A stretch of 8,763 nucleotides of DNA from an uncultured Taibaiella sp. (GCA_937871155.1 CALMXV010000351.1:1-8763); one strand, 5' to 3'; shown: positions 1 through 7,705, numbered from the stretch's first letter. The notes: generated by a model not told the origin, from the letters alone. Program-made: numbers and translations.

Positions 1-680
1 AATTAGGTGTAGATGTAGATAACTTAATCATTTCACAACCGGACTATGGTGAGCAAGCTCTTGAAATTGCAGACCGCTTGATTTCATCCGGTGCTATTGA
101 TGTTGTAGTGATTGACTCAGTAGCGGCATTGGTACCTAAAGGCGAATTGGAAGGCGAAATGGGTGATAGCAAAATGGGGTTACAAGCACGATTGATGAGC
201 CAAGCATTACGCAAACTAACTGCCACGATCAATCGTACTCAGACCATCTGTATTTTCATCAACCAGCTTCGTGAAAAGATTGGTGTAATGTTTGGCAACC
301 CTGAGACAACAACCGGCGGTAACGCATTGAAATTTTATGCCTCTGTACGTTTGGATATTCGTAGAATCAGTCAGATTAAAGATGGCGATGTAGCTTCCGG
401 TAACCGTACTCGTGTAAAGGTGGTAAAAAACAAAGTGGCTCCCCCATTCCGTCAAGTAGAGTTTGATATCATCTTTGGTGAAGGTATCAGCAAGGTGGGT
501 GAAATCATTGATATGGGTGTAGAACTAGGAATCTTAAACAAAAGCGGTTCTTGGTTTAGCTATGGCGATGCCAAAATAGGACAAGGACGAGATGCGGTGA
601 AACAATTTTTATCCGACAACCCAGAAGTTAAAGACGAAGTAGAAGGTAAAATTCGTGCTTCATTACAAGCGCAAGCCTAA
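1..680 (+). CDS. recA: RecA recombinase, C-terminal two thirds (5' end outside window)
   Basis: RecA is the ATP-dependent strand-exchange protein of homologous recombination and the SOS co-protease. The first complete codon is at 3, and 225 residues are visible up to the TAA at 678-680. The Walker A region and the N-terminal domain lie upstream of the window. Visible landmarks are [13 protein letters not shown], the Walker B strand [13 protein letters not shown], the loop L1 region [40 protein letters not shown] (which enters DNA-binding loop L2), and [17 protein letters not shown]. The C-terminal domain ends in [20 protein letters not shown] and then a short tail, [10 protein letters not shown]. 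It lacks the long acidic tail known from the E. coli protein. The tyrosine in PDYGEQ is a threonine in E. coli. The reading frame is intact. Transcription probably ends at the hairpin 726-755, shared with the convergent Nudix gene. Identity is essentially certain. Confidence 0.98.
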   Translation, partial: LGVDVDNLIISQPDYGEQALEIADRLISSGAIDVVVIDSVAALVPKGELEGEMGDSKMGLQARLMSQALRKLTATINRTQTICIFINQLREKIGVMFGNPETTTGGNALKFYASVRLDIRRISQIKDGDVASGNRTRVKVVKNKVAPPFRQVEFDIIFGEGISKVGEIIDMGVELGILNKSGSWFSYGDAKIGQGRDAVKQFLSDNPEVKDEVEGKIRASLQAQA

Positions 681-725
681 TACTATTTTGAATAGCCAAC
701 CGACAAGTTCAGTCATAAAAAACAT

Positions 726-755
726 CAAGAGCCGCAATGAATTTTGTGGCTCTTG
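726..755. terminator. Hairpin terminator between recA and the convergent Nudix gene
   Basis: CAAGAGCCGCAA (726-737) pairs with TTGTGGCTCTTG (744-755): a 12-bp stem with one G:U pair on one strand and a 6-base loop. It lies between two convergent genes. On the minus strand a run of six T follows five bases after the stem (complement of 717-722), which suits termination of the corA/Nudix transcript. On the plus strand the following sequence is AT-rich but has no clean T-run, so recA termination here is less certain. Confidence 0.7.
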
Positions 756-788
756 CGATTTATAAAATAGAGAATAGCATTGGATTTG

Positions 789-1211
789 TTACTTGAATTT
801 TTCGTGCAACATGGCTCCCACTACCCTATCAATCGGCAAAGTAAATGTAGCGGCATTCACTTCGCATAACGGTATCCAAAAGCTTTCTTCATTGGCTTCT
901 ATATTTACAATTTCATTGGGTAAATCTGCTACAGTTACTATATAGTAAATACTGATTACTTGAGAGGTATCAAAAGCTGAGGCTTGAAAAAAATCAGTTG
1001 TATAGAAATGATGTTGTACATCTATGTGCAAATTAAGTTCTTCTTTCCACTCACGAATAAGGCAATCTTTAATTCCTTCGCCCAATTCCAAACCTCCACC
1101 AGGAAATTTCACAACCCATCGGTCGGTGTACCATTCTTTATTCAATAGTAATTTCCCTTCATTAATAAGGATGCCATACACACGAATATTAAACCTTGAA
1201 GCAGGCTTCAT
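789..1211 (-). CDS. Nudix hydrolase family protein
   Basis: A 140-residue single-domain protein of the Nudix superfamily, which hydrolyses nucleoside diphosphates linked to another moiety with Mg2+. The Nudix box spans residues 39-61: G39, E45, R53-E54 and E57-E58 match the GX5EX7REUXEEXGU pattern, so the metal-binding glutamates are present. Two positions deviate: the U after RE is Trp55, and the late glycine is Asn60. The preceding WVVKFPGGG is typical of the strand leading into the box. I chose the ATG at 1211-1209. A TTG three codons earlier is possible, but the ATG overlaps the corA stop as TGATG, a common coupled arrangement. No Shine-Dalgarno is visible, so translation probably depends on ribosomes finishing corA. 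Substrate cannot be told from sequence; 8-oxo-dGTP, ADP-ribose and other nucleotides are all possible for this family. The TAA stop lies 34 bp from the shared terminator. Confidence 0.9.
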   Translation of the reverse strand: MKPASRFNIRVYGILINEGKLLLNKEWYTDRWVVKFPGGGLELGEGIKDCLIREWKEELNLHIDVQHHFYTTDFFQASAFDTSQVISIYYIVTVADLPNEIVNIEANEESFWIPLCEVNAATFTLPIDRVVGAMLHEKFK

Positions 1212-2152
1212 CAAAACCAACGCTTTTTGTTAAAATAGTAAACTACCAATCCGGCCACAACAATAGAAAGAAAAATAGCAACGTAAAACCCGGACAATTT
1301 CCCTTCGAAAGGTACCATCACATTCATCCCAAAAAAGCTGGCAATTAAGGTAGGCAATGAGATAAGAATGGTGATACTAGTGAGGCGTTTCATCACAAGA
1401 TTCATATTGTTGTTGATGATGCTAGCAAATGCATCTAGAGTGCTTACAAGGATGGTAGAATATTTCTCCGCCATTTCCAAGGCTTGCGAAAACTCAACTA
1501 TTAAATCACTTAAAAACTCACGTTCATCTTCATCACAATTAAGAAAATTGGTACGTTCCATCTTCATTAAGAGAAGTTCATTGGCACGTAGAGAGGTCAC
1601 AAAGTACACCAGGCTTTTTTGAATCCGCATCAAATAAAGAAGTTCTTCATTTCTATTAGAGTCATAGAGTTTTTGCTCAAGGATATTGCGGCGGTGATTA
1701 ATTTCTTTCAATGTTTGCATGAAGTCCATTACTACCTTTTCAAAAATCTTAAACACCATCATATTCGGGCGTTCCGGATGACGTTTGGCAAATGTATTTA
1801 GGAATCGGCGTATGGCTTCGTTTTCGAAGGAATTGACCGTTACTACCTGATTGCGCTCCGTAATAATGATAGAGATAGGAATCGTAACATAATACGCATC
1901 ACTTTCATTAAGAGAGTTATTCTCTACCGGAGTTTTCAAAACGATGAGCTTCACCCCTTCATCTGTTTCATAACGGGCACGCTCTTCTATATCCAATGAA
2001 TCTATTAATAAGTCTCGTTGAATATTCAATGACTTTGAAATATTATTAATCTCATTGTCTTGAAAAGGTGGAGTAACATTTATCCAATTAGCACCTTCCG
2101 GCTGACTAATTTCTAATGTTTCTCTATTTATATTTTTGAAGTATTGAACCAT
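1211..2152 (-). CDS. corA: CorA family magnesium/cobalt transporter
   Basis: A 313-residue inner-membrane transporter of the CorA/MIT family, which imports Mg2+ (also Co2+ or Ni2+) as a homopentamer. The family signature Gly-Met-Asn is at residues 275-277 (ASFFGMNVMVPF), at the end of the first membrane helix (about 257-274). A second helix covers about 286-307, and the protein ends in a basic tail (YYFNKKRWF) expected in the cytoplasm. The N-terminal 240 residues form the soluble alpha/beta domain followed by the long stalk helix (RRNILEQKLYDSNRNEELLY onward). The periplasmic loop reads VMVPFEGKLSG rather than the MPEL-type loop of E. coli CorA. Length fits the family. The ATG at 2152-2150 is used, and the TGA stop overlaps the start of the Nudix gene by one base. 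A -7-like promoter element lies at 2169-2176. The family is certain; actual ion preference is not visible. Confidence 0.93.
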   Translation of the reverse strand: MVQYFKNINRETLEISQPEGANWINVTPPFQDNEINNISKSLNIQRDLLIDSLDIEERARYETDEGVKLIVLKTPVENNSLNESDAYYVTIPISIIITERNQVVTVNSFENEAIRRFLNTFAKRHPERPNMMVFKIFEKVVMDFMQTLKEINHRRNILEQKLYDSNRNEELLYLMRIQKSLVYFVTSLRANELLLMKMERTNFLNCDEDEREFLSDLIVEFSQALEMAEKYSTILVSTLDAFASIINNNMNLVMKRLTSITILISLPTLIASFFGMNVMVPFEGKLSGFYVAIFLSIVVAGLVVYYFNKKRWF

Positions 2153-2168
2153 TGAATCTAAAGCCTTG

Positions 2169-2176
2169 CAAAGGTA
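2169..2176 (-). promoter_or_regulatory. Candidate promoter -7 element for corA-Nudix
   Basis: Read on the minus strand this is TACCTTTG, a full match to the Bacteroidota -7 consensus TAnnTTTG, ending 16 bp before the corA ATG. No clear TTG/TTTG -33 element is seen at the usual 19-21 bp spacing, so support comes only from the -7 box and its position. It would leave a leader of roughly 10 nt, too short for a magnesium riboswitch. Confidence 0.45.
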
Positions 2177-2259
2177 ACGGGTGGTAAATAAAAAAACGGT
2201 ACGTAAGATACACTCTTTTTAAAAAGGCTTTTAGATTAATTCCTAAAATTAAATTTGTG

Positions 2260-3228
2260 TTACTTTTTCACTTTAGATACCGTTGCCCAAAAGCCAATTG
2301 TATTTTTCCCATTAACTTTTACAATTACGGGGTACTCGCCTGATTTATCAAAGGACAACGAAACTAATAGGATATCACCTTGACGTACGATGGATATTGG
2401 GAGTTCACCAAATGGTGTCCATTGCTGAATGCTTACCACTTTGTATTGTGGGGCTCTCATTTCTATAGCTATGAGCTTAGTCTTACCTACCAGAGTTTTG
2501 ATTTTACCTTTATCTGTAGGTGCAGGGTACAACTGCATCCGAATAGCTTGCTTATAAACTATCGGAGAAAAAATAAATTCAGCTTTACTAATACCCCATG
2601 ATTTAGGTATAGGATTAGACTTGTCTTGTGAAAAATGGCTGAATAAAAACAATTGTTTACTAGTTAAAAACCACACATCTGAAAACTCTTTAACAAAGTT
2701 TCGAAAATTGAAGTCTGTAGTACCTGCACCCAAGCATACATCTACATACATAAACTGATGGTTGATAAATAGTACATTCCAATAGTGTTTGTTCTTTAAT
2801 GGATTGACTCCTATATCTACCGTAAATAATTTTAAAAAACCAGGAACAACATAACACTGTATTCCGGCTAGGTCACACATGGTTTTGTACAAGTAGGAAT
2901 ACCCTTCGCTTGTTGCTGCTCGATTCTCTAAGGTAGCACTTGGTGTATGGCGAGCCGTTCTTTTATGATGATAAGCATAACTATCAAATTGAACGTTTTT
3001 GGCAATCCACACATAAATGGCATAAGCTAATTCTACTTGTGTATATCCTTGTTGTTTGAAACTATCAATGATAGTACTTATGGGTCTGTGATAATACGGT
3101 TGTAGCTTATCCACATAAGCAATGATAGGTGGCCCCAATGAATCTCTATTAAACTGCTGTGCTTGAACTGGAGTTGTATTCCCTAAGATGACGATAAGAA
3201 TAAAGGATATAATTTTTATTTTTTCCAT
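2260..3228 (-). CDS. Exported transglutaminase-like protein with Cys-to-Ser at the active site
   Basis: A 322-residue protein with a Sec signal peptide (MEKIKIISFILIVILG, probable cleavage after VQA at 21-23), so probably periplasmic or secreted. Residues about 60-170 resemble the transglutaminase-like / kyphoscoliosis-peptidase core, whose motifs are roughly (A/G)VC(E/Q)GY, HaWN and D-x-(T/C). Here they read ATSEGYS (105-111), HYWN (148-151) and YVDVCLGAG (161-169). His148 and Asp163 of the expected catalytic triad are present, but the nucleophile position holds Ser107 (codon AGC at 2910-2908), one base from TGC. The family features MCDLAGIQCYVVPG (117-130) and FSHFSQDKSNPIP (196-208) are also seen. 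The C-terminal third (about 215-322) is beta-rich and ends in a strand pattern like a small Ig-type domain. The reading frame is open throughout, so it is not an obvious pseudogene. It is probably a non-peptidase binding protein or a serine variant; function is unknown. It lies 107 bp upstream of corA on the same strand. Confidence 0.8.
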   Translation of the reverse strand: MEKIKIISFILIVILGNTTPVQAQQFNRDSLGPPIIAYVDKLQPYYHRPISTIIDSFKQQGYTQVELAYAIYVWIAKNVQFDSYAYHHKRTARHTPSATLENRAATSEGYSYLYKTMCDLAGIQCYVVPGFLKLFTVDIGVNPLKNKHYWNVLFINHQFMYVDVCLGAGTTDFNFRNFVKEFSDVWFLTSKQLFLFSHFSQDKSNPIPKSWGISKAEFIFSPIVYKQAIRMQLYPAPTDKGKIKTLVGKTKLIAIEMRAPQYKVVSIQQWTPFGELPISIVRQGDILLVSLSFDKSGEYPVIVKVNGKNTIGFWATVSKVKK

Positions 3229-3366
3229 AAAGCACCTAAAGAATTAATTAGCTAAAGCTAGCTTGTATTGACTTAGTTTAGAATTTTAAATTCACAAAGA
3301 AGATTAAATTAGTATCCCAAGAAAAACTTAAAATTCCCCTATATTTACTACTCAAACTGATAAACT

Positions 3367-4071
3367 ATGAATTTAAGAAACCTATTCTTATTCGTTTTTT
3401 TTAGCACTATTTTTTATGGCTGTAAAAAGAACAATAATACACCAGCACCTCCTTCCGGCAGTTATGCCAAAGGGCTTTTCATCAATGCAACATTAAATGA
3501 AGATTCCTTAAGAGTGAATATCAACGATACGTTTCAAAGTAGTGTTGGCAACCTTTTATTCTTAAGTAATGGGGGATATAAAAACATAAGAACCGGAAAG
3601 ATTACTATTGGATTTTTTGTACCTAAAACCAATGGGGTCGTTGCTACAACGGTTCAGACAACTCAACTAAATGAATACTACAGTGTGTTTGCAGTGGGTG
3701 AAGGTACCGTTACCAATCCTCCATCCATACTTTTTGTAGCCGATGATTTAAGCACGCCGGCGACAGGCTATTCTAAAATTCGCTTTGCCAATCTTAGTGT
3801 AGAACCGGGCTTTAGCATGACGGCTGTAATAGACAACACCTCGGGCATTCAAAAACTAGACTCTAATCTTAGCTATAAATCTATTACCAATTTCAAAACA
3901 GTAACCTCCGGTACCTATAATATCACAATGGGTGATCCGGGGAGTTTAAAATCAGTTACTCTTGCTAGTCAAAGCTTACTTTCCGGTAAAATTTACACCT
4001 ATGTATTCACTGGTAAAAATGGTGCAACAGGCAATGCAGCTTTCGCTTTAAAATTGATAGAAAATAAATAA
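3367..4071 (+). CDS. DUF4397-like lipoprotein
   Basis: A 234-residue lipoprotein. The N-terminus has a hydrophobic stretch followed by the lipobox FYGC, with Cys19 as the lipidated residue, then KKNNNTPAPPSGS as a flexible linker. The body appears to hold two beta-sandwich units in tandem. Each starts with a strand like GLFINATL (36-43) or KIRFANLSVEP, continues through a Y-x-x-(I/V)-x-(S/T)-G turn (YKNIRTGK; FKTVTSGTYNITM) and ends with a Y-Y-S/T-V/Y-F strand (NEYYSVFAVG; KIYTYVFTGKNG). This matches the layout of DUF4397 lipoproteins common in Bacteroidota, whose function is not established; the assignment is from memory of the pattern. It is divergent from the transglutaminase-like gene. 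A TATATTTA at 3340-3347 could be a -7 box but has no matching -33. The gene converges on secA at the hairpin 4131-4162. There is no frame disruption. Confidence 0.78.
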   Translation: MNLRNLFLFVFFSTIFYGCKKNNNTPAPPSGSYAKGLFINATLNEDSLRVNINDTFQSSVGNLLFLSNGGYKNIRTGKITIGFFVPKTNGVVATTVQTTQLNEYYSVFAVGEGTVTNPPSILFVADDLSTPATGYSKIRFANLSVEPGFSMTAVIDNTSGIQKLDSNLSYKSITNFKTVTSGTYNITMGDPGSLKSVTLASQSLLSGKIYTYVFTGKNGATGNAAFALKLIENK

Positions 4072-4130
4072 TCTTGTTTGATGTTGCGAGTAATACGCTT
4101 CAAGTAAGTCAACATTATTTTTCTAAAACA

Positions 4131-4162
4131 AACAAGCGGTTCAAGTGATTGAACCGCTTGTT
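4131..4162. terminator. Perfect bidirectional hairpin terminator (lipoprotein gene / secA)
   Basis: AACAAGCGGTTCAA (4131-4144) and TTGAACCGCTTGTT (4149-4162) form a perfect 14-bp stem with the 4-base loop GTGA. It sits 60 bp after the lipoprotein stop and 23 bp after the secA stop, between convergent genes. T-rich sequence follows on both strands (plus ATTTATGATT; minus TGTTTTAGAA), so it can serve both transcripts. Confidence 0.88.
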
Positions 4163-4184
4163 ATTTATGATTATCTAAGACTGT

Positions 4185-7100
4185 TTATAAGCCTTTACCA
4201 TGGCATTGTTTATACTTTTTACCACTACCACAGGGGCAGCTATCATTACGACCTATTTTAGGTCCTGCTTGTACAGGAGTACGTCTTACTGCATGATCGG
4301 CTAAGTCATGTTCATTAGCGGCATAATCTTCACCTGCGGCATCCACTTCTTCTTTGTTCGCCTGCATTTGGCTCATATCGGTATGATGAGGAATTTCTTT
4401 TGCAGCTTGTGGCTGTTCTTGTTCCATAGGGATACCTGCTCTAAACAAGAAGGATATAATGTTACGATTCGTTTCAAGCAACATTTGTTTGAAAAGATTA
4501 AACGCTTCAAACTTATAAATCAACAACGGATCTTTTTGTTCATAAGAAGCCATACGAACAGAAGTGCGCAAGTCATCCATTGCACGAAGATGATCTTTCC
4601 ATGATTCATCAATCAAAGCTAGTGTCATACTTTTTTCCAACATCTGTACTACCGGACGGGTTTCTTGAGCCACCGCTTCTTTAAGATTCACATAAATCTG
4701 TAAGCCTTTAATGCCATCAGTAAACGGTATCACTATGTTTTCTACTCTATCGCCATTTTGTTCTTGAATCTGTTGTAATGTAGGCAACATATGTTCTTTC
4801 ATTGCCGCCCATTTACGAGTATAGAATTCTTTTGCTTGATGGTACAATTGATCCGCTACTTCGTCAAGATTGGCCTTATCAAATCCTTCTTTAGGTGTAG
4901 CCGGCTCAAGTGCTAAATGCTTGACTACTTCTAAGCTATAAGCTTCAAAGTTTCTATCATTATCAAATTGGAAAACGATATCGTTACAAACATCAAACAA
5001 AGCATTGTCGATATCGATAGAAAGACGATCTCCTGAGAGTGCATGTTTACGTCGTTTATAAATAACATCACGTTGAGAGTTCATGACGTCATCATATTCT
5101 AGTAAGTGTTTCCGTGTACCAAAGTTATTTTCTTCTACTTTCTTTTGTGCTCTTTCAATGGATTTGGTAATCATACCGTGTTGCAATACTTCTCCCTCTT
5201 TATGCCCCATTTTATCCATCAAACCTGCGATACGTTCAGAGCCAAACAAGCGCATCAAATCATCTTCTAACGATACAAAAAACTGTGAAGAGCCAGGGTC
5301 TCCTTGACGACCGGCACGACCACGTAACTGACGGTCAACACGACGGCTTTCATGACGCTCCGTACCAATAATTGCCAAACCACCGGCTTCTTTAACGCCT
5401 TGTCCTAGCTTAATGTCGGTACCACGACCTGCCATGTTCGTTGCAATAGTTACCGCCTGTGCCATACCAGCTTCTGCTACAATTTGTGCTTCTTTTAAGT
5501 GCTGTTTAGCGTTAAGTACGTTATGATTTATTTTTTTCTGTTGCAACATGCGACTCAACAATTCAGAGACTTCCACATTGGTAGTACCTACCAATACCGG
5601 GCGGCCGGCAGCACTTAGCTTTTCAATTTCATCAATGACTGCCTTATATTTTTCACGTTTGGTTTTGTAAACCAAGTCTTGTTGGTCTTTACGAGAAATA
5701 GGAAGATTGGTAGGAATAGTGACTACATCAAGTTTATAGATTTCCCAGAATTCACCTGCTTCTGTTTCGGCAGTACCCGTCATACCACAAAGCTTATGGT
5801 ACATTCGGAAATAGTTTTGTAAGGTAACCGTAGCAAAAGTTTGTGTAGCGGCTTCAACGGTTACATTTTCTTTAGCTTCTATTGCTTGATGCAAGCCATC
5901 GCTATAACGGCGCCCATCAAGGATACGGCCGGTTTGTTCATCTACAATTTTCACCTTCCCATCCATTACCACATACTCAATGTCTTTATCAAATAACGTA
6001 TAGGCTTTTAGTAATTGTTGCACTGAGTGAATACGATCTGCTTTCACTGCATAATCTTGTAACAAAGCATCTTTACGTTGTAATTTTTCTTCAGTAGATA
6101 GTACCGCTGTTTCAATATTTGCCAGCTCAGTAGCGATATCCGGCATTACAAAGAAGTTTGGATCTTCACCTGCTCCAGTGATTAGTTGAATACCCTTCTC
6201 TGTAAGGTCAACGCTTTTTTGTTTTTCTTCAATGGTAAAATAAAGCTCTTCGTTCACTTTAGGCATGTGGCGTTGTTGCTCACCTAGGAAATGGTTTTCT
6301 GCTTTTTGAAGTACTTGTCTATTCCCTTCTTCACTAAGATATTTAATGATGGCGCTATTCTTAGGAAGTCCTCTAAAGGCACGATATAAGTGTAACCCTC
6401 CTGCTTCTTTATCTGCTTTGCCTTCTGCTATTAATTTTTTTGCTTCCGTTAAGCTTTGGTTCACCACTTTACGTTGTGCTTCTAGAAGCTTTTCGATACG
6501 GGGTTTCAAGGCATGGAATTGTTGCTCATCTCCTTTAGGTACCGGACCGGAAATGATTAAAGGCGTACGGGCATCATCAATCAATACACTATCCACCTCA
6601 TCCACCATAGCAAAATGGTGTTTACGTTGTACCATTTCTTCGGTATGCTGCACCATATTATCCCTTAGGTAGTCAAAACCAAATTCGTTATTAGTACCAT
6701 AGGTGATATCTGCCATATAGGCATTACGACGCATCGGTGAGTTAGGCTGATGCTTATCAATACAATCCACTGTAAGACCTAAGAACTCGAATAAAGGACC
6801 ATTCCATTCTTGGTCACGACGAGCTAGATAATCGTTCACGGTTACGATATGTACCCCTTCACCAGCAAGTGCATTTAAGTATGCCGGCAAAGTAGAAACG
6901 AGTGTTTTACCTTCACCCGTTGCCATTTCAGCAATTTTTCCATCATGCAAAACGGTGCCACCAATAAGCTGCACATCATAATGCACCATGTTCCAGGTAA
7001 CCGTATTACCGGCGGCTTGCCAAGTATTTTGAAAGATTGCTTTATCTCCTTCTATTCTTATGTAGTCTTTTTCTAAAGCTAATTCTTTATCAAGCGCTGT

Positions 7101-7499
7101 TGCAGTAACTACTAACTCTGTATTCTCTTTTAAACGGCGAGAGGCTTCTTTTACCACAGCAAATGCTTGAGGTAATAGTTCTTTCAGCACCACTTCTAAC
7201 TGTTCATCACGTTGTTTCAAAAGTTTATCAATGGCATTGTATAAACTTTCTCTTGAATGAAGTTCTGCTTCCAGATGATTGGCAACTTCAGCTCTTTTAC
7301 TGACAAGCTCTTCATCTATTGCTGCTAGTCGGTCTTTGATAGTTGCTCTGAACTCTTGAGTTTTATTACGAAGCTGATCGATAGAGAGTGCTTGGTATTC
7401 GTTGAAGAAGCGGTTAACTTCAGCAATCATAGGCTCCATACGTTTCACGTCCTTGTCCGACTTGCTGCCGCCAAATATTTTTGAAAGAAATCCTAACAT
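4185..7499 (-). CDS. secA: SecA preprotein translocase ATPase
   Basis: SecA is the motor ATPase that pushes unfolded preproteins through SecYEG; it cycles between cytosol and inner membrane. The protein has 1104 residues, longer than E. coli SecA (901) but usual for Bacteroidota. Seen in order: N-terminus MLGFLSKIFGG; WNMVHYDVQLIGG (169-181); Walker A ATGEGKT (193-199); YGTNNEFGFDYLRDN (267-281); DEVD box VDEVDSVLIDDARTP (299-313); a preprotein cross-linking region with an insertion of roughly 70 residues (about 330-415) relative to E. coli; CGMTGTAETEA (571-581); VLVGTTNVE; ATNMAGRGTDIKLG (686-699); and RGRAGRQGDPGSSQFF (726-741). The scaffold/wing regions follow, then a charged linker, and a C-terminal zinc motif CPCGSGKKYKQCH (1088-1100) with three Cys and one His, used in SecB or ribosome binding. 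I use the ATG at 7499-7497. An in-frame TTG 16 codons earlier is open but adds residues unlike known SecA starts. A promoter lies at 7595-7625. Confidence 0.98.
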   Translation of the reverse strand: MLGFLSKIFGGSKSDKDVKRMEPMIAEVNRFFNEYQALSIDQLRNKTQEFRATIKDRLAAIDEELVSKRAEVANHLEAELHSRESLYNAIDKLLKQRDEQLEVVLKELLPQAFAVVKEASRRLKENTELVVTATALDKELALEKDYIRIEGDKAIFQNTWQAAGNTVTWNMVHYDVQLIGGTVLHDGKIAEMATGEGKTLVSTLPAYLNALAGEGVHIVTVNDYLARRDQEWNGPLFEFLGLTVDCIDKHQPNSPMRRNAYMADITYGTNNEFGFDYLRDNMVQHTEEMVQRKHHFAMVDEVDSVLIDDARTPLIISGPVPKGDEQQFHALKPRIEKLLEAQRKVVNQSLTEAKKLIAEGKADKEAGGLHLYRAFRGLPKNSAIIKYLSEEGNRQVLQKAENHFLGEQQRHMPKVNEELYFTIEEKQKSVDLTEKGIQLITGAGEDPNFFVMPDIATELANIETAVLSTEEKLQRKDALLQDYAVKADRIHSVQQLLKAYTLFDKDIEYVVMDGKVKIVDEQTGRILDGRRYSDGLHQAIEAKENVTVEAATQTFATVTLQNYFRMYHKLCGMTGTAETEAGEFWEIYKLDVVTIPTNLPISRKDQQDLVYKTKREKYKAVIDEIEKLSAAGRPVLVGTTNVEVSELLSRMLQQKKINHNVLNAKQHLKEAQIVAEAGMAQAVTIATNMAGRGTDIKLGQGVKEAGGLAIIGTERHESRRVDRQLRGRAGRQGDPGSSQFFVSLEDDLMRLFGSERIAGLMDKMGHKEGEVLQHGMITKSIERAQKKVEENNFGTRKHLLEYDDVMNSQRDVIYKRRKHALSGDRLSIDIDNALFDVCNDIVFQFDNDRNFEAYSLEVVKHLALEPATPKEGFDKANLDEVADQLYHQAKEFYTRKWAAMKEHMLPTLQQIQEQNGDRVENIVIPFTDGIKGLQIYVNLKEAVAQETRPVVQMLEKSMTLALIDESWKDHLRAMDDLRTSVRMASYEQKDPLLIYKFEAFNLFKQMLLETNRNIISFLFRAGIPMEQEQPQAAKEIPHHTDMSQMQANKEEVDAAGEDYAANEHDLADHAVRRTPVQAGPKIGRNDSCPCGSGKKYKQCHGKGL

Positions 7500-7577
7500 T
7501 GTATTGATTTGAGTAAGAATCTGATGAATAAAGTTTCCTGATGGCAATAATTATGCAAAAAAAATCTGCTGACATGA

Positions 7578-7596
7578 TGGCGCATCAAGGGCGCCA
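7578..7596. repeat. GC-rich inverted repeat at the predicted secA transcription start
   Basis: TGGCGC (7578-7583) and GCGCCA (7591-7596) form a 6-bp inverted repeat with a 7-base spacer in otherwise AT-rich DNA. The right arm overlaps the end of the secA -7 box (7595-7602). A second, mutually exclusive repeat TGATG-GCG-CATCA lies at 7575-7587. The position fits an operator or a start-site structure, but such short repeats also occur by chance. Confidence 0.35.
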
Positions 7597-7625
7597 AAGC
7601 TACACCAAATCAAACTTTTGACAAA
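7595..7625 (-). promoter_or_regulatory. Bacteroidota-type promoter for secA
   Basis: On the minus strand TTTG (7625-7622) is followed after 19 bp by TAGCTTTG (7602-7595). This matches both the -33 (TTTG) and -7 (TAnnTTTG) elements of the Bacteroidota primary sigma factor at the usual spacing. Transcription would start near 7590, giving a secA leader of about 90 nt with no visible Shine-Dalgarno before the ATG at 7499. Confidence 0.78.
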
Positions 7626-7673
7626 GTATTCTCAGATGATAAATAAGTTTTGAAAAAAAATAATTCTGAACTA

Positions 7674-7705
7674 TTGCAAGGCTTAAATATTTTTCTGTAT
7701 TTTGG
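7674..7705 (+). promoter_or_regulatory. Candidate promoter for the triple-repeat exported protein
   Basis: TTG (7674-7676) lies 21 bp before TATTTTGG (7698-7705), an imperfect -7 box that matches TAnnTTTG except that the last T is G. A start near 7711 would leave a leader of about 20 nt before the ATG at 7732, typical for this phylum. It is divergent from the secA promoter, and the two occupy separate parts of the 232-bp intergenic region. Confidence 0.45.

Noticed and set aside
1212..1220. TTG start three codons upstream for the Nudix gene
   Set aside because: The ATG at 1211-1209 is a standard start and forms the common TGATG overlap with the corA stop.
2153..2259. Possible Mg2+ riboswitch or terminator between the transglutaminase-like gene and corA
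   Set aside because: The candidate promoter leaves only about 10 nt of leader, and the only palindrome (CTTTTTAAAAAG, 2215-2226) is too weak and GC-poor to act as a terminator or regulatory fold.
2260..3228. Transglutaminase-like gene as a pseudogene because of the missing Cys
   Set aside because: The frame is open over 322 codons with signal peptide, His and Asp motifs intact, so decay is not supported.
3229..3366. Divergent promoters between the transglutaminase-like and lipoprotein genes (TAGCTTTA on minus at 3260-3253, TATATTTA on plus at 3340-3347) and the palindrome AAGCTAGCTT (3255-3264)
   Set aside because: Each -7-like box differs from consensus at the last base and neither has a -33 element at the right spacing in this AT-rich stretch, so they are not listed as features.
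7500..7547. Upstream TTG start that would lengthen SecA by 16 residues
   Set aside because: The added residues do not resemble a SecA N-terminus, while the ATG at 7499 opens directly on MLGFLSKIFG, the expected start.
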